Origin: Xenorhabdus yunnanensis | GTDB taxonomy: Bacteria > Pseudomonadota > Gammaproteobacteria > Enterobacterales > Enterobacteriaceae | Assembly: GCF_028598805.1 (NCBI RefSeq) | Contig: NZ_JAQRFI010000011.1 | Coordinates: 1 to 64,000 of the forward strand | DNA length: 64,000 nt | Direction of reading: 5' to 3' | In this document: one piece after another, positions 22,008 to 35,875 of the stretch | Layout of the letters: each line of letters starts with the position of its first letter | Numbering within the stretch: the first letter of the stretch is position 1 | Notes under the pieces: generated by a model | Told to the model about the DNA's origin: nothing | What the model saw: only the letters and a program-made list of their open reading frames with translations | Database searches by the model: none | Position numbers and translations under genes: made by a program

Positions 22008-22319
22008 CTATTTTATTTTTTCATCATCAGTGACAATCTGATGATTTTTATCCGCTTTCTTATGATCGATTCCCAAAAAGGAAAGATTATAGACCGCACG
22101 CCAGATAATATGGATAGCTGCCGGTATCAAGCAACCGATACCCAATAAGATCATAGCAATGTGCGCTGCTGTCGTCATTAATAAAGGTGATAAAATTATG
22201 CTATCAGTTATCGACAAGTAAGCCAGAACTAATAGACCAATTCCCAATACTTCCAATAAAATGACTAACTTAGGCATGTCAGCCAATGAGCGCATCTCTT
22301 TTGATGGGTTAATATTCAT
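22008..22319 (-). CDS. ybjC: YbjC family membrane protein
   Basis: A 103-residue protein of unknown function with two hydrophobic segments (about 16-38 and 46-70) and a charged C-terminal tail. It resembles E. coli YbjC (MPKLVILLEVLGIGLLVLAY against LPKGVLILEFIGMMLLAVAL, with SVSDSL-like SITDSI). The position, divergent from grxA, is that of ybjC in E. coli, where nfsA follows; nfsA and rimK are missing here. Confidence 0.8.
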   Translation of the reverse strand: MNINPSKEMRSLADMPKLVILLEVLGIGLLVLAYLSITDSIILSPLLMTTAAHIAMILLGIGCLIPAAIHIIWRAVYNLSFLGIDHKKADKNHQIVTDDEKIK

Positions 22320-22529
22320 TCTTTAACCTGTTTCAGTCTGGAAAATAGGTTTTCCATTACTCAATAAACTTCAGTAAATTATAGTAAGCCTATCATACCT
22401 GAGCCCACTTATTGGCAGGGCTAATTACAATAAAAGGTAATTCCTGCTTTTTTTTATTAATACTTACAGGCATAGTTACTCCAGATGACACTCTATAAAG
22501 TTCATGATCATTACCACTAAGGAGTTTGT

Positions 22530-22793
22530 ATGTATACTGTCATTTTTGGCCGCCCTGGTTGCCCATACTGTGTTCGCGCTAAAGAGCTAGCCGAAAAACT
22601 AAAAACAGAGCGCGACGATTTTGATTACCGCTATGTGGATATCTGGGCCGAAAACATCACCAAAGACGACTTATCAAAAACAGTGGGCAAACCTGTTGAA
22701 ACTGTTCCTCAGATCTTTATTGACGAGAAACATATCGGTGGTTGCACAGATTTCGAAGCCTATGCCAAAGAAAATCTGGAACTATACAAATAA
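22530..22793 (+). CDS. grxA: Glutaredoxin 1
   Basis: GrxA is a glutathione-dependent dithiol reductase for ribonucleotide reductase, PAPS reductase and oxidised OxyR. The 87 residues have the active site CPYC at 11-14 (GRPGCPYCVRAKELAEKL), the cis-Pro loop ETVPQIF and the glutathione-binding HIGGCTDFEAYA, where a Cys replaces the Tyr of E. coli (HIGGYTDF). TAAGGAG precedes the ATG. It is divergent from ybjC. Confidence 0.96.
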   Translation: MYTVIFGRPGCPYCVRAKELAEKLKTERDDFDYRYVDIWAENITKDDLSKTVGKPVETVPQIFIDEKHIGGCTDFEAYAKENLELYK

Positions 22794-22949
22794 CTGAACC
22801 AGATAATTAGCTAGAAAATCGGGCGTTTAAAATCCGCTATCCAGCCATAAGCCTTATCCCTACTGGATAGCGGTAACCTTAACCATACTACCCTTCGAAA
22901 AAGATTCCATCCTCTTGAAAAAATTTTGTGATTTTTTTCTCAAGGATGA

Positions 22950-22976
22950 GAACTTTCACATCATAATGTAGTCTTA
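22950..22976 (+). promoter_or_regulatory. Sigma-E promoter of rybB
   Basis: The -35 element GAACTT (22950-22955) and the -10 element TCTTA (22972-22976) are separated by 16 bases, and the predicted RNA start G lies 7 bases beyond the -10. This fits the sigma-E consensus (GAACTT, 16 bp, TCTRA) and the known sigma-E control of rybB. Confidence 0.85.
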
Positions 22977-22982
22977 ATTATT

Positions 22983-23063
22983 GCCACTGCTTTTCTTTGA
23001 TGTCCCCATATTGAGGAGCCCGATAGTCATCCACTTTGGTTAAAGACTATCGGGTTTTTTGTT
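22983..23063 (+). ncRNA. rybB: Small RNA RybB
   Basis: RybB is an Hfq-dependent, sigma-E-induced RNA that silences outer-membrane protein mRNAs through its 5' end. The sequence starts GCCACTGCTTTTCTTTGATG and continues to TCCCCAT, matching my recollection of E. coli RybB. The terminator hairpin is CCCGATAGTC (23019-23028) / GACTATCGGG (23045-23054), followed by TTTTTTG. Its stem sequence differs from E. coli but stays fully paired. Location downstream of grxA also fits E. coli synteny. Confidence 0.93.
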
Positions 23064-23279
23064 GTTCACAATGCTGGTTACGAGTTACGTGCAGGATAGA
23101 AGTTACCTTTCATTACTATCACAATCTATATATTATTGACTTATGCAATATCAACAAGCATTAAATAAAGTTATGAATCCATATGATTCTCTTTTTTTAT
23201 AGGTTATATATTGTAAAATTACTGTTTTTAACAATAAGTTGATAAAATAGAATCATCTTGTTTGCATAATATCTCGCTT

Positions 23280-23900
23280 ATGAGGCTTACTTTGCTAGAA
23301 CAACTTAACCACAATCTGTTTACGTTTATCAACGCAACACCAGATTCTCCACCAGTAATGATCTCGCTTGCCATCTTTATAGCGAAATATTGCGTATTTA
23401 TTTACCCCATCACATTAGCCACTTGTTGGCTTTGGGGAAAAGAAAGGGCTATTGCTTCTCAACGCATAGTTGTCAGTAAATCTTGCATTGCTTTTGCCTT
23501 TGGCATAACTGCTTCCTATATCATCGGAACAATTGTTCCACATTCCCGACCATTTGTTGAAGGTTTTGGCTATAACGTTCTCTACCACGCTCCTACGGAA
23601 TCTTTTCCCAGTAACCACGGCACAGCAGTTTTTACTTTCGCCCTGGCATTTATATTTTGGCATCGGATTTGGTCAGGTTTATTTTTAATGCTCATTGCCT
23701 GTGCAATTGCCTGGTCCCGTGTCTATGTGGGGGTTCACTGGCCAATAGATATGGTAGGCGCATTTTTAGTAAGCTTGTTAGGATGTGCCTTTTCCCAAAT
23801 ACTTTGGAAACAATATGGAGAACGTTTACAAAACAAACTAATTCAGCTTTACCAATTCTGCGGTGCATTCTTTATCAAAAAAGGATGGATAAGGAATTAA
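23280..23900 (+). CDS. ybjG: Undecaprenyl-diphosphate phosphatase YbjG (PAP2 family)
   Basis: An inner-membrane phosphatase that recycles undecaprenyl diphosphate to the carrier lipid for peptidoglycan and O-antigen synthesis and gives bacitracin tolerance. The 206-residue product has five or six helices and the PAP2 motifs SRPFVEG, ESFPSNHGT and SRVYVGVHWPIDM. Start choices are ATG 23280, or TTG 23292, which would give MLEQLN as in E. coli MLENLN. It is preceded by rybB and followed by a 1-kb gap. E. coli deoR, next to ybjG there, is not present. Confidence 0.92.
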   Translation: MRLTLLEQLNHNLFTFINATPDSPPVMISLAIFIAKYCVFIYPITLATCWLWGKERAIASQRIVVSKSCIAFAFGITASYIIGTIVPHSRPFVEGFGYNVLYHAPTESFPSNHGTAVFTFALAFIFWHRIWSGLFLMLIACAIAWSRVYVGVHWPIDMVGAFLVSLLGCAFSQILWKQYGERLQNKLIQLYQFCGAFFIKKGWIRN

Positions 23901-24942
23901 TCAAACTCCAATACAGCCTCAATAGATTTCAAATAGCGGCATAGAAACAGGTTTCTCAAGTACATGGTTAACTATGCACCAGCCACATATCTATAATGAT
24001 TATGCGGCTGGTGTCACTGATATGGCTGCATACAGTTAACAAAATGACTAAATATATCATCACAACAACAAACAAGTTATTAACATTAAATTTACCACTT
24101 ATGGTAACTTTAGATATCAGAATAAAATCCTTCATTATATTTAACAATATATAACCTAATAAATGATTACCATCTCTTCATAAACATAGAATAAATGAAA
24201 TAACCTCACACGAAAAAATTGCTTATTCTTAAACCCTTATCGATGAATAATAAATAAAAACAAATTTTCATCTAAAGATAGAATGCCATATAAAACAAAG
24301 ACGAAAAGAATAATTTACCTTATTTATCATTTAGTTAATCAAACACAGATTACCGATAAATATAGAAAGATAAAAATATTGACATTTATAATTCAATTTG
24401 AGCCCATGCTAACACCAAAAAATAGCACTCATTAATATATAAATATCACTGAACGGAAAATCAGATAGGTATTAGAGTTTAAAATAAAAATAATCATACA
24501 TCCTTTAACAGAGATTGAGATTTATTTTATTTAATATTTAATCAACATTTAGACAAATATTTATAACAACCTTCATTTTCTATATAAATCTTGCAATTGC
24601 GAGAGTGATCACGGTACATTTCACTGAAAATAACTATATTTTCCCCATCAAAAGTCTGTGGTTAAGTTTTTGGATTTAGGAATCAAAAAAACAAAGCAGA
24701 TGAGTGGCAAAACCCATTGCTTTAGATGAACAGATTTTAGTCAACTTATTAATGTAATAATAGTGTAATAACAATGTAGTAGTAACAATGTAGTAATCAT
24801 GTAGTAATAAAGACGTTTAGATAAACACCAGCGCAATATCTGACAACTTATACATATAAAAAAATCCAACTCGCGCATTTAATTAATGTGCGGGTTTAGC
24901 AGTTTTTAAATTTTACTTTACCGCGTTATTTCGGAGATATTT
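23901..24942. other. Very AT-rich 1-kb gap upstream of sdaC
   Basis: No credible coding frame. It contains an imperfect hairpin CACCAGCC-a-CATA / TATG-c-GGCTGGTG at 23977-24013 (possible ybjG terminator without a T-run). Five irregular copies of a TGTARTAATAAC-like motif lie at 24751-24811, and a hairpin at 24868-24896 (AACTCGCGCATT / AATGTGCGGGTT with G-T pairs) lies ahead of sdaC. The rest is featureless to me; it must hold the sdaC promoter. Confidence 0.6.
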
Positions 24943-26250
24943 ATGGACACATCTCAATCAGGTTCGATCGCATCCTCTGCTTCCGGCAAAAGCGATTACA
25001 CTACCTGGCGTAAATCAGACACTGTATGGATGCTGGGATTATATGGCACAGCGATTGGTGCCGGCGTTTTATTTCTCCCCATCAATGCTGGTATCGGTGG
25101 TTTGATTCCACTCATTATCATGGCAATTCTTGCGCTTCCCATGACATTTTTTGCCCACCGTGGAATGTGTCGTTTTGTTTTATCAGGTAAAAGCAGCGGT
25201 GAAGATATCACCAGCGTAGTAGAAGAACATTTTGGTAAAGTTGCAGGTTTCCTGATCACGATCCTCTACTTCTTTGCCATTTATCCTATCCTGCTAGTAT
25301 ACAGCGTTGCACTGACCAATACGGTAGAGAGCTTTATTGTGCATCAGCTACAAATAGATGCTCCTCCACGTGCATTGCTGGCGTTGGTATTGCTTCTTGG
25401 TGTGATGAGCATTATCCGCTTCGGTGAGAAAGCCATCGTTAAGGCGATGAGTATATTGGTATTCCCATTTGTCACCGTTTTAATGCTGTTGGCACTGTAT
25501 TTAATCCCTCACTGGAACACAACCATCTTTGATACCCTGTCGCTGAGCAATACCATGTCTTCCACAAGCAATAATGGTCTGCTATTTACCCTGTGGCTGG
25601 CAATTCCTGTTATGGTTTTCTCCTTTAACCATTCTCCAATCATCTCAGCCTTTGCAGTTGCAAAACGTGAAGAGTATGGTGAGCATGCAGAGAAAAAATG
25701 TTCACGCATTCTGGCTTATGCCCATATTATGATGGTGTTGACAGTCATGTTCTTTGTTTTCAGCTGTGTACTAAGCTTGTCACCTGAAAACTTAGCAGAA
25801 GCAAAAGCACAGAACATCACTATTCTGTCCTATCTGGCTAACCACTTCCGCGTACCAACTATTGAGTATATTGCTCCACTCATCGCTTTTATTGCTATTA
25901 CCAAGTCTTTCCTTGGCCACTATCTCGGTGCTCGTGAAGGCTTCAACGGCATTATGAACAAAGCAATGATGAACACTAGAGGAAAAACTATTCAGCACAA
26001 AACGCTGAATCGTATCACCAGTCTCTTTATGCTAATTAGTGCTTGGTTCGTAGCTACACTTAACCCAAGTATCCTGAATATCATTGAGTCACTGGGTGGG
26101 CCAATTATTGCGATGATCCTGTTTATCATGCCAATGTATGCAATCAGCAAAGTTCCAGCTATGCGCAAATATGCAGGTAAACCAAGCAATATTTTTGTTA
26201 TTGTAACGGGTTCAATTGCTATTTCAGCAGCAATTTATTCAGTCATGTAA
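24943..26250 (+). CDS. sdaC: Serine transporter SdaC
   Basis: SdaC is a proton-coupled serine importer of the STP/HAAAP family. The 435-residue product has about 11 helices and is close to E. coli SdaC over its whole length: WMLGLYGTAIGAGVLFLPINAG, ILYFFAIYPILLVYSVALTNTVESF, SFNHSPIISAFAVAKREEYG and TKSFLGHYLGAREGFNG. In E. coli sdaC pairs with the serine deaminase gene sdaB elsewhere on the chromosome; here it stands alone between ybjG and dacC. A GGAGA site precedes the ATG. Serine rather than threonine specificity is inferred from overall similarity. Confidence 0.92.
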   Translation: MDTSQSGSIASSASGKSDYTTWRKSDTVWMLGLYGTAIGAGVLFLPINAGIGGLIPLIIMAILALPMTFFAHRGMCRFVLSGKSSGEDITSVVEEHFGKVAGFLITILYFFAIYPILLVYSVALTNTVESFIVHQLQIDAPPRALLALVLLLGVMSIIRFGEKAIVKAMSILVFPFVTVLMLLALYLIPHWNTTIFDTLSLSNTMSSTSNNGLLFTLWLAIPVMVFSFNHSPIISAFAVAKREEYGEHAEKKCSRILAYAHIMMVLTVMFFVFSCVLSLSPENLAEAKAQNITILSYLANHFRVPTIEYIAPLIAFIAITKSFLGHYLGAREGFNGIMNKAMMNTRGKTIQHKTLNRITSLFMLISAWFVATLNPSILNIIESLGGPIIAMILFIMPMYAISKVPAMRKYAGKPSNIFVIVTGSIAISAAIYSVM

Positions 26251-26289
26251 TCAAAACCCATGTACTGTCTTTTTCGGCGGTAGAACCTA

Positions 26290-26326
26290 AAAAATGCCAG
26301 TCAACCTTTTGGTGACTGGCATTTTT
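26290..26326. terminator. Bidirectional terminator between sdaC and dacC
   Basis: A perfect 14-bp stem, AAAAATGCCAGTCA / TGACTGGCATTTTT, has a 9-base loop and its own A and T tracts. It separates the convergent sdaC and dacC. Confidence 0.92.
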
Positions 26327-26327
26327 A

Positions 26328-27533
26328 CTAACCGAAAATAGAGTTAAACCAACCAATAACCGTTTTTACAATGAAATCCCACATACGTCCAAAGAAACCA
26401 CTTTCTTCCACTGCTTCTTTAACTACTAATGGGCGCTGGTCAATGATTTTATCATGCAGCACAAAGTCCACTGTGCCTACAATTTGATTCTGAGCCAATG
26501 GCGCTTCAAGTGAAGCGTTATTCAGAGTAAAGCTCGCTTTCAGATTTCCTGTTTGTCCGCGGGGAACTAACACAGAAGCATCTTTTTCCACTCCCAATGC
26601 TACTTTTGAACGAGTCCCATACCATACTTTTTCCGTCACCAATGTATCACTGGCCTTCAACAGTGTGGCAGATTCATAAAAACGAAATCCCCATGACAAA
26701 AGTTTTTCGCTGTCAGAAAAACGCACTCGATCACTGGGAGCACCCAATACTACTGAAATAAGGCGCATTGGCCCCTCAGTTGCCGATGCAACAAGGTTAT
26801 AGCCAGCCCCACTTGTATGTCCGGTTTTGACACCATCCACATTCATGTTTTTATTCCACAACAGACGATTGCGGTTAGGTTGGCGGATGTTGTTAAAAGT
26901 GAAGTCTTTTTCTTTATTCAGGGCGTATTCTTCCGGCACATCACGGATCATAGCCTGACTCAAAAGAGCCATGTCATGGGCGGTACTATACTGCCCTGCT
27001 GCATCGAGGCCATGCACTGTCTTAAAGTGAGTATTCGTCAATTTTAGTGTTTCCGAGTACTTATTCATCAAATCAACGAAAGCATCCTGACTGCCTGCTA
27101 CATAATCTGCAAGTGCGATGCTGGCATCATTACCGGATTGAATTACAATACCGCGGTTCAGATCAATCACCTTAACCCTGTCACCCGGCTTCAAAAACAT
27201 CAGGGATGATCCCCTAAGTACTGGATTCCCTGTAGCCCAAGCATCTTTGCCAACGGTTACCATGTCTTCCATAGAAATTTTCCCTGACTTAATCGCCTGC
27301 CCAATTACATAGCTGGTCATCATCTTCGTTAAGCTGGCAGGGTCTAACCGCTCATCCGCGTTATTTGAGGCTAAGATTTTTCCACTAGAATAATCCATCA
27401 ACACATAAGCTTTTGCATCAATTCCAGGTGCTGCGGGCTGTTCCATTGCGTATGCGTTGACACTTACCAACCAGAAAACACTCAAGCTAAAAGTAAAAGA
27501 TTTAATTATCGGTATCTGCTGCTTTTTTTTCAT
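26328..27533 (-). CDS. dacC: D-alanyl-D-alanine carboxypeptidase DacC (penicillin-binding protein 6)
   Basis: A periplasmic peripheral membrane enzyme that removes the terminal D-Ala of peptidoglycan stem peptides. The 401 residues show an N-terminal signal peptide, active-site SLTK (S67, K70), SGN (133-135) and KTG (236-238) in [12 protein letters not shown], a beta-rich C-terminal domain and a C-terminal amphipathic anchor ([22 protein letters not shown]). The length and the GWGFRFYES region match DacC/DacA; the neighbourhood (ybjG) supports dacC. Confidence 0.94.
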   Translation of the reverse strand: MKKKQQIPIIKSFTFSLSVFWLVSVNAYAMEQPAAPGIDAKAYVLMDYSSGKILASNNADERLDPASLTKMMTSYVIGQAIKSGKISMEDMVTVGKDAWATGNPVLRGSSLMFLKPGDRVKVIDLNRGIVIQSGNDASIALADYVAGSQDAFVDLMNKYSETLKLTNTHFKTVHGLDAAGQYSTAHDMALLSQAMIRDVPEEYALNKEKDFTFNNIRQPNRNRLLWNKNMNVDGVKTGHTSGAGYNLVASATEGPMRLISVVLGAPSDRVRFSDSEKLLSWGFRFYESATLLKASDTLVTEKVWYGTRSKVALGVEKDASVLVPRGQTGNLKASFTLNNASLEAPLAQNQIVGTVDFVLHDKIIDQRPLVVKEAVEESGFFGRMWDFIVKTVIGWFNSIFG

Positions 27534-27724
27534 CGTCGCTCGCCCTTTTTTCTACTCAACTTTGTGTCGTATCTACAGAGTAAATATGAAAAATAAAAAC
27601 TCTATTAATATAGGATGTTATAAGAGAAGACTCCAATCCATAACGTAAAGGTTTTTCTGTTATCCAACTGGTTTATTGTCATATTATCAATAGATAAGAA
27701 TGTTCTGACATTAAGGAGAAAACC

Positions 27725-27862
27725 ATGTTGACAATCTGGGGTCGTAAAAATTCATTAAACGTAGAAGTAGAGCGCCCATCCTTGCCAAACCTAGAGCGCT
27801 GGTATCAATTACTGACCGAAAGACCTGCTTTTAAAAAAATTGTTATGATAGAAATAAATTAA
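27725..27862 (+). pseudogene. Glutathione S-transferase remnant with internal deletion
   Basis: A 45-codon open frame joins the two ends of a bacterial glutathione S-transferase. It opens with MLTIWGRKNSLNV, as the thioredoxin-like domain of these enzymes does (family MLTIWGRKNSSNV). It then passes directly to RPSLPNLERWYQLLTERPAFKK, the C-terminal segment of the same family. About 150 internal codons are gone, and the junction keeps the frame. The ribosome site AAGGAG and the ATG survive, so a short peptide may still be made, but it cannot be an active enzyme. It is convergent with yeeZ, 11 bp away. Confidence 0.8.
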
Positions 27863-27873
27863 GCTTTTTCTTG

Positions 27874-28707
27874 TTAGCTCATTGGCATTCTGCCGGGATC
27901 TGGGAACTGGTATTCAAACCCTAGTACCCGACAGATACGGCTACCATCAACTATCTTGCTCTCGATTTCTACACTTTCTGACTGCAAAAATTCTGGTGGA
28001 GTCAGATCGAGCTGATGACAGGCTAACGGATAAAATTCCGATCTTTTCGGGTGTATTGGCGCGCACAAATTAAAGATATGCCCGCCTTCCGGTTGTTGAA
28101 TAAGAAGCTTAATGGCAGAAATAACATCATCTTGATGAACCAAATTGACCGCATTGTTTCCTCCCCTGAGTGCTTTTTTCCCTGTAAGAAAACGCCCAGC
28201 ATGACGTCCATTGCCCACCAAACCAGCCAGACGTAATACATCGACCGATGTATTGGGGAGTTGATGCAGCCAGTTTTCCAACTCTACTAACGCCTTGGCT
28301 GATGCAGTTTCAGGGCGCAATGGTCCATCTTCATTGAGATAGCCAACAGACGATCCATAAACTGAAGTTGAACTAGTAAAGATAATCCGTGGAACCGAAT
28401 ACGCAAGCGCAGTATCAACAACCAATTGCACTGCTTGTACATATTTTTCCCTACCACCAGCAACACCACTAACGGGCAGTGCCAAAACCAGCACATCAAC
28501 AGACATCAGTTGGTCAAGGGCATCTGCATCACAGATAATTTGAGGCTCCAAGTTCAATAGGTAACAATCTACCCCACACATACATGCAGCTTCAACACCA
28601 TCTGGTGTTGTTTTACTACCTACAACCTGCATCCCTCCGCTTTGTAATGCTTGGGCCAATGGCATTCCTAACCAGCCCAATCCAATAATGGAAACTTTTC
28701 TCACCAT
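27874..28707 (-). CDS. yeeZ: YeeZ family NAD(P)-binding epimerase/dehydratase-like protein
   Basis: An SDR-like protein of unknown substrate. The 277-residue product has the Rossmann motif GLGWLGMPLA at the N-terminus, then SKTTPDGVEAA, RIIFTSSTSVYG (with the SDR-type Ser and Tyr) and VNLVHQDDVISAI, and ends GFEYQFPDPGRMP. It closely follows E. coli YeeZ (274 residues), which also lies just upstream of the his operon and divergent from it. No function should be assumed beyond nucleotide binding. Confidence 0.9.
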   Translation of the reverse strand: MVRKVSIIGLGWLGMPLAQALQSGGMQVVGSKTTPDGVEAACMCGVDCYLLNLEPQIICDADALDQLMSVDVLVLALPVSGVAGGREKYVQAVQLVVDTALAYSVPRIIFTSSTSVYGSSVGYLNEDGPLRPETASAKALVELENWLHQLPNTSVDVLRLAGLVGNGRHAGRFLTGKKALRGGNNAVNLVHQDDVISAIKLLIQQPEGGHIFNLCAPIHPKRSEFYPLACHQLDLTPPEFLQSESVEIESKIVDGSRICRVLGFEYQFPDPGRMPMS

Positions 28708-29088
28708 GATTCTCCCAAGAGCAATACCATTTTTACCCGTAGGTCATTATGTGACCATGACTAACATTACTCAGATATTGACTTAATGGCAACCGAACAT
28801 ATTTCAATTTAAAAACAATACATTAATACAAAATAAACATCTTTTTTAAAAAAAAGTTTGCTTTTTATACATAAAATCGGATAGGTTAAACAACAAGCAA
28901 CCAATCCTTAGACGTAAATATAACGTTACGTACAGGTATCATTCAGTACAACGTACCCTTGTATAAATATCGTTTTGTATAAAAATAGATTTATAAAAAA
29001 ACAGCTTTATATAAGAACGTTATATGAAAAATAGTACTGAAAAATAGTACTGAAAATAACATCAAACGCAGATAGAGAGTTCGTATAC
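28708..29088. other. yeeZ-hisL intergenic region
   Basis: 381 bp between divergent genes, strongly AT-rich, holding the his promoter. A 13-bp unit GAAAAATAGTACT is exactly duplicated in tandem at 29026-29051, about 40 bp before the leader ORF. Other sequence is featureless apart from short CGTAC/GTACG motifs around 28927-28962. Confidence 0.5.
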
Positions 29089-29136
29089 ATGAATCGTATT
29101 CAATTTAACCATCATCACCACCATCATCCTGATTAG
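29089..29136 (+). CDS. hisL: his operon leader peptide
   Basis: A 15-codon ORF reading MNRIQFNHHHHHHPD, with six consecutive His codons. Ribosome stalling at these codons when charged histidyl-tRNA is scarce controls the attenuator that follows. E. coli has seven His in MTRVQFKHHHHHHHPD. It lies 155 bp upstream of hisG. Confidence 0.96.
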   Translation: MNRIQFNHHHHHHPD

Positions 29137-29203
29137 TCTTTCAGGCTGCTGTGTGCTGGAAGACATTTGACCCGTCTTCCGGTGGCATGAATATGATGAA
29201 AAA

Positions 29204-29232
29204 CCCCCGGAAGATTTTCCGGGGGTTTTTTT
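29204..29232 (+). terminator. his operon attenuator
   Basis: The perfect 9-bp GC-rich stem CCCCCGGAA / TTCCGGGGG has the loop GATT and is followed by seven T. Upstream GGAAGAC and GTCTTCC (29157-29180) form an alternative stem, as expected of the pause/anti-terminator region of a His attenuator. Confidence 0.93.
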
Positions 29233-29290
29233 ATTCCTGATTTTTACGAATTAATTACTGACTGAATACTGAGATAGGATAAAACACAAC

Positions 29291-30190
29291 ATGCTAGATA
29301 AAACACGCTTACGCATAGCCATTCAAAAATCAGGCCGCCTTAGTGATGACTCCAGAGCATTACTGGCTCTCTGTGGTATCAAAATTAACTTACAGCAACA
29401 ACGCCTGATTGCATTTGCTGAAAATATGCCTATCGATATTCTGCGTGTCCGCGATGATGACATCCCAGGCCTTGTCATGGATGGTATTGTCGATTTAGGT
29501 ATTATTGGGGAAAATGTCCTCGAAGAAGAATTACTGACTCGCCGGGCACAAGGAGAAGACCCTCGCTACTTAACATTGCGTCGCCTCGATTTTGGCGATT
29601 GCCGCCTCTCTCTGGCAACACCTTTTGATTGCGATTATACAGGTGTGGAATGTCTGCAAGATTCCCGCATTGCTACCTCTTACCCGCATTTATTAAAACG
29701 TTATTTAGATCAAAAAAGCATTCGCTTCAAATCCTGCCTTCTCAATGGTTCAGTTGAAGTTGCCCCTCGAGCAGGGCTTGCCGATGCTATCTGCGATTTA
29801 GTTTCAACGGGCGCTACATTGGAAGCCAATGGCTTGCGGGAAGTTGAAGTCATTTATCGCTCAAAAGCCTGTTTGATCCAGCGTGATGGAGAAATGCCAG
29901 CAACCAAACAACAGCTTATTGACAAATTGATGCTCCGCATCCAAGGCGTCATTCAGGCGCGAGAATCCAAATACATCATGCTACATGCTCCCAATGACAA
30001 ACTGGAAGAGATTATATCCCTGCTTCCGGGCGCAGAACGCCCCACTATCTTGCCACTGGCAGGTGCACAAAATCGTGTAGCTATGCATATGGTCAGCAGT
30101 GAAACTCTGTTCTGGGAAACGATGGAAAAGCTCAAGGCATTAGGTGCCAGTTCCATTCTGGTTCTGCCAATTGAAAAAATGATGGAGTAA
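29291..30190 (+). CDS. hisG: ATP phosphoribosyltransferase HisG
   Basis: First, feedback-controlled step of histidine synthesis: ATP + PRPP gives phosphoribosyl-ATP. The 299 residues equal the long-form (E. coli) HisG, with catalytic domains ([17 protein letters not shown], the PRPP loop [14 protein letters not shown]) and the C-terminal regulatory ACT-like domain (from about 225, [18 protein letters not shown]). No HisZ is needed for this form. First structural gene after the attenuator. Confidence 0.98.
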   Translation: MLDKTRLRIAIQKSGRLSDDSRALLALCGIKINLQQQRLIAFAENMPIDILRVRDDDIPGLVMDGIVDLGIIGENVLEEELLTRRAQGEDPRYLTLRRLDFGDCRLSLATPFDCDYTGVECLQDSRIATSYPHLLKRYLDQKSIRFKSCLLNGSVEVAPRAGLADAICDLVSTGATLEANGLREVEVIYRSKACLIQRDGEMPATKQQLIDKLMLRIQGVIQARESKYIMLHAPNDKLEEIISLLPGAERPTILPLAGAQNRVAMHMVSSETLFWETMEKLKALGASSILVLPIEKMME

Positions 30191-30195
30191 CCTTG

Positions 30196-31506
30196 ATGAA
30201 CACCAATTTTAAGACCATTATTCGCTGGCAAAAATGCACGCCAGCACAACAAAAAATATTACTGACACGCCCGGCGATTGCCGCATCCGACGATATTTCC
30301 AACACGGTTAAACAGATTCTGGAAACCGTAAAAATACGCGGAGATCAAGCATTACAAGAATTCAGTCAACGCTTCGATAAAACAACTATTGGAACCATTC
30401 AGATTTCTGCAAATGAAGTGAATGCCGCCGCCGCTCGCCTGACGCCAGAAATCAAGCAGGCTATGCAACAGGCCATGAACAATATCCGTCAGTTCCACAA
30501 TGCCCAAAAACCAGCAGAGATTGACATTGAAACATTACCGGGCGTTCACTGCCAGCAAGTTACGCGTCCAATAGATTCAGTGGGGCTCTATATTCCCGGA
30601 GGCTCTGCCCCTTTGCCTTCCACCGTACTAATGCTAGGTACACCTGCCAATATTGCGGGTTGCCGTAAAGTCATCCTGTGTTCACCTCCTCCCATTGCGG
30701 ATGAAATCCTCTATGCTGCCCAACTATGTGGGATCAGTGAAATATTTCAAATCGGTGGGGCACAAGCAATTGCAGCAATGGCATTCGGAACCGAATCCGT
30801 TCCCAAAATAGACAAAATTTTTGGTCCCGGAAACGCATGGGTTACAGAAGCCAAACGTCAGGTAAGCCAACAGATCGACGGTGCAGCGATCGACATGCCC
30901 GCAGGTCCATCTGAGGTACTGGTTATCGCTGATAGTGGAGCCAACCCCATATTCACAGCAGCAGATCTATTGTCACAAGCAGAACACGGCCCCGATTCCC
31001 AAGTAATACTGGTAACTCCCAATGAAAACTTGGCAGAACAAGTTATCCGTGAAATTGAAATACAACTTGCAGTTTTGCCACGCCAGCAGATCGCAGCACA
31101 AGCCTTGCAAGCCAGCCGGATTATTATTACTGAAGATCTCACTCAATGTGTGGCGATCAGCAATCAATATGGCCCAGAGCATTTGATCATTCAAACTCGT
31201 CAGCCTGAGCAACTGGTTGAGCAGATTACCAGTGCTGGTTCCATTTTTCTCGGTGACTGGTCGCCTGAATCTGCTGGAGATTACGCTTCAGGCACTAATC
31301 ACGTTCTGCCTACCTATGGCTATACTTCAACCTATTCCAGCCTTGGCCTGACTGATTTCCTGAAAAGAATGACCGTTCAGCGGCTCACTCCTCAAGGGTT
31401 AAGAAACCTCGCACCAACTATCGAAACACTGGCACAGGCAGAACAGCTCATCGCGCACAAAAATGCCGTTACGTTACGCATGACTGCCTTGAATAACTCA
31501 GACTGA
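30196..31506 (+). CDS. hisD: Histidinol dehydrogenase HisD
   Basis: Catalyses the last two oxidations, histidinol to histidine, with zinc and NAD. The 436-residue product has [18 protein letters not shown], the NAD-binding region [32 protein letters not shown], the zinc/catalytic segment [10 protein letters not shown] and NQYGPEHLI, and [15 protein letters not shown]. The start is taken as ATG 30196; a TTG one codon upstream is in frame. It follows hisG after 5 bp. Confidence 0.98.
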   Translation: MNTNFKTIIRWQKCTPAQQKILLTRPAIAASDDISNTVKQILETVKIRGDQALQEFSQRFDKTTIGTIQISANEVNAAAARLTPEIKQAMQQAMNNIRQFHNAQKPAEIDIETLPGVHCQQVTRPIDSVGLYIPGGSAPLPSTVLMLGTPANIAGCRKVILCSPPPIADEILYAAQLCGISEIFQIGGAQAIAAMAFGTESVPKIDKIFGPGNAWVTEAKRQVSQQIDGAAIDMPAGPSEVLVIADSGANPIFTAADLLSQAEHGPDSQVILVTPNENLAEQVIREIEIQLAVLPRQQIAAQALQASRIIITEDLTQCVAISNQYGPEHLIIQTRQPEQLVEQITSAGSIFLGDWSPESAGDYASGTNHVLPTYGYTSTYSSLGLTDFLKRMTVQRLTPQGLRNLAPTIETLAQAEQLIAHKNAVTLRMTALNNSD

Positions 31507-31539
31507 GAACCACGGGGTTTGATAACCATAAAAAGTTAA

Positions 31540-33761
<2,222 letters not shown>

Positions 33762-33784
33762 GAAATGCTATAAAGGAAGTCATG

Positions 33785-35868
<2,084 letters not shown>

Positions 35869-35875
<7 letters not shown>

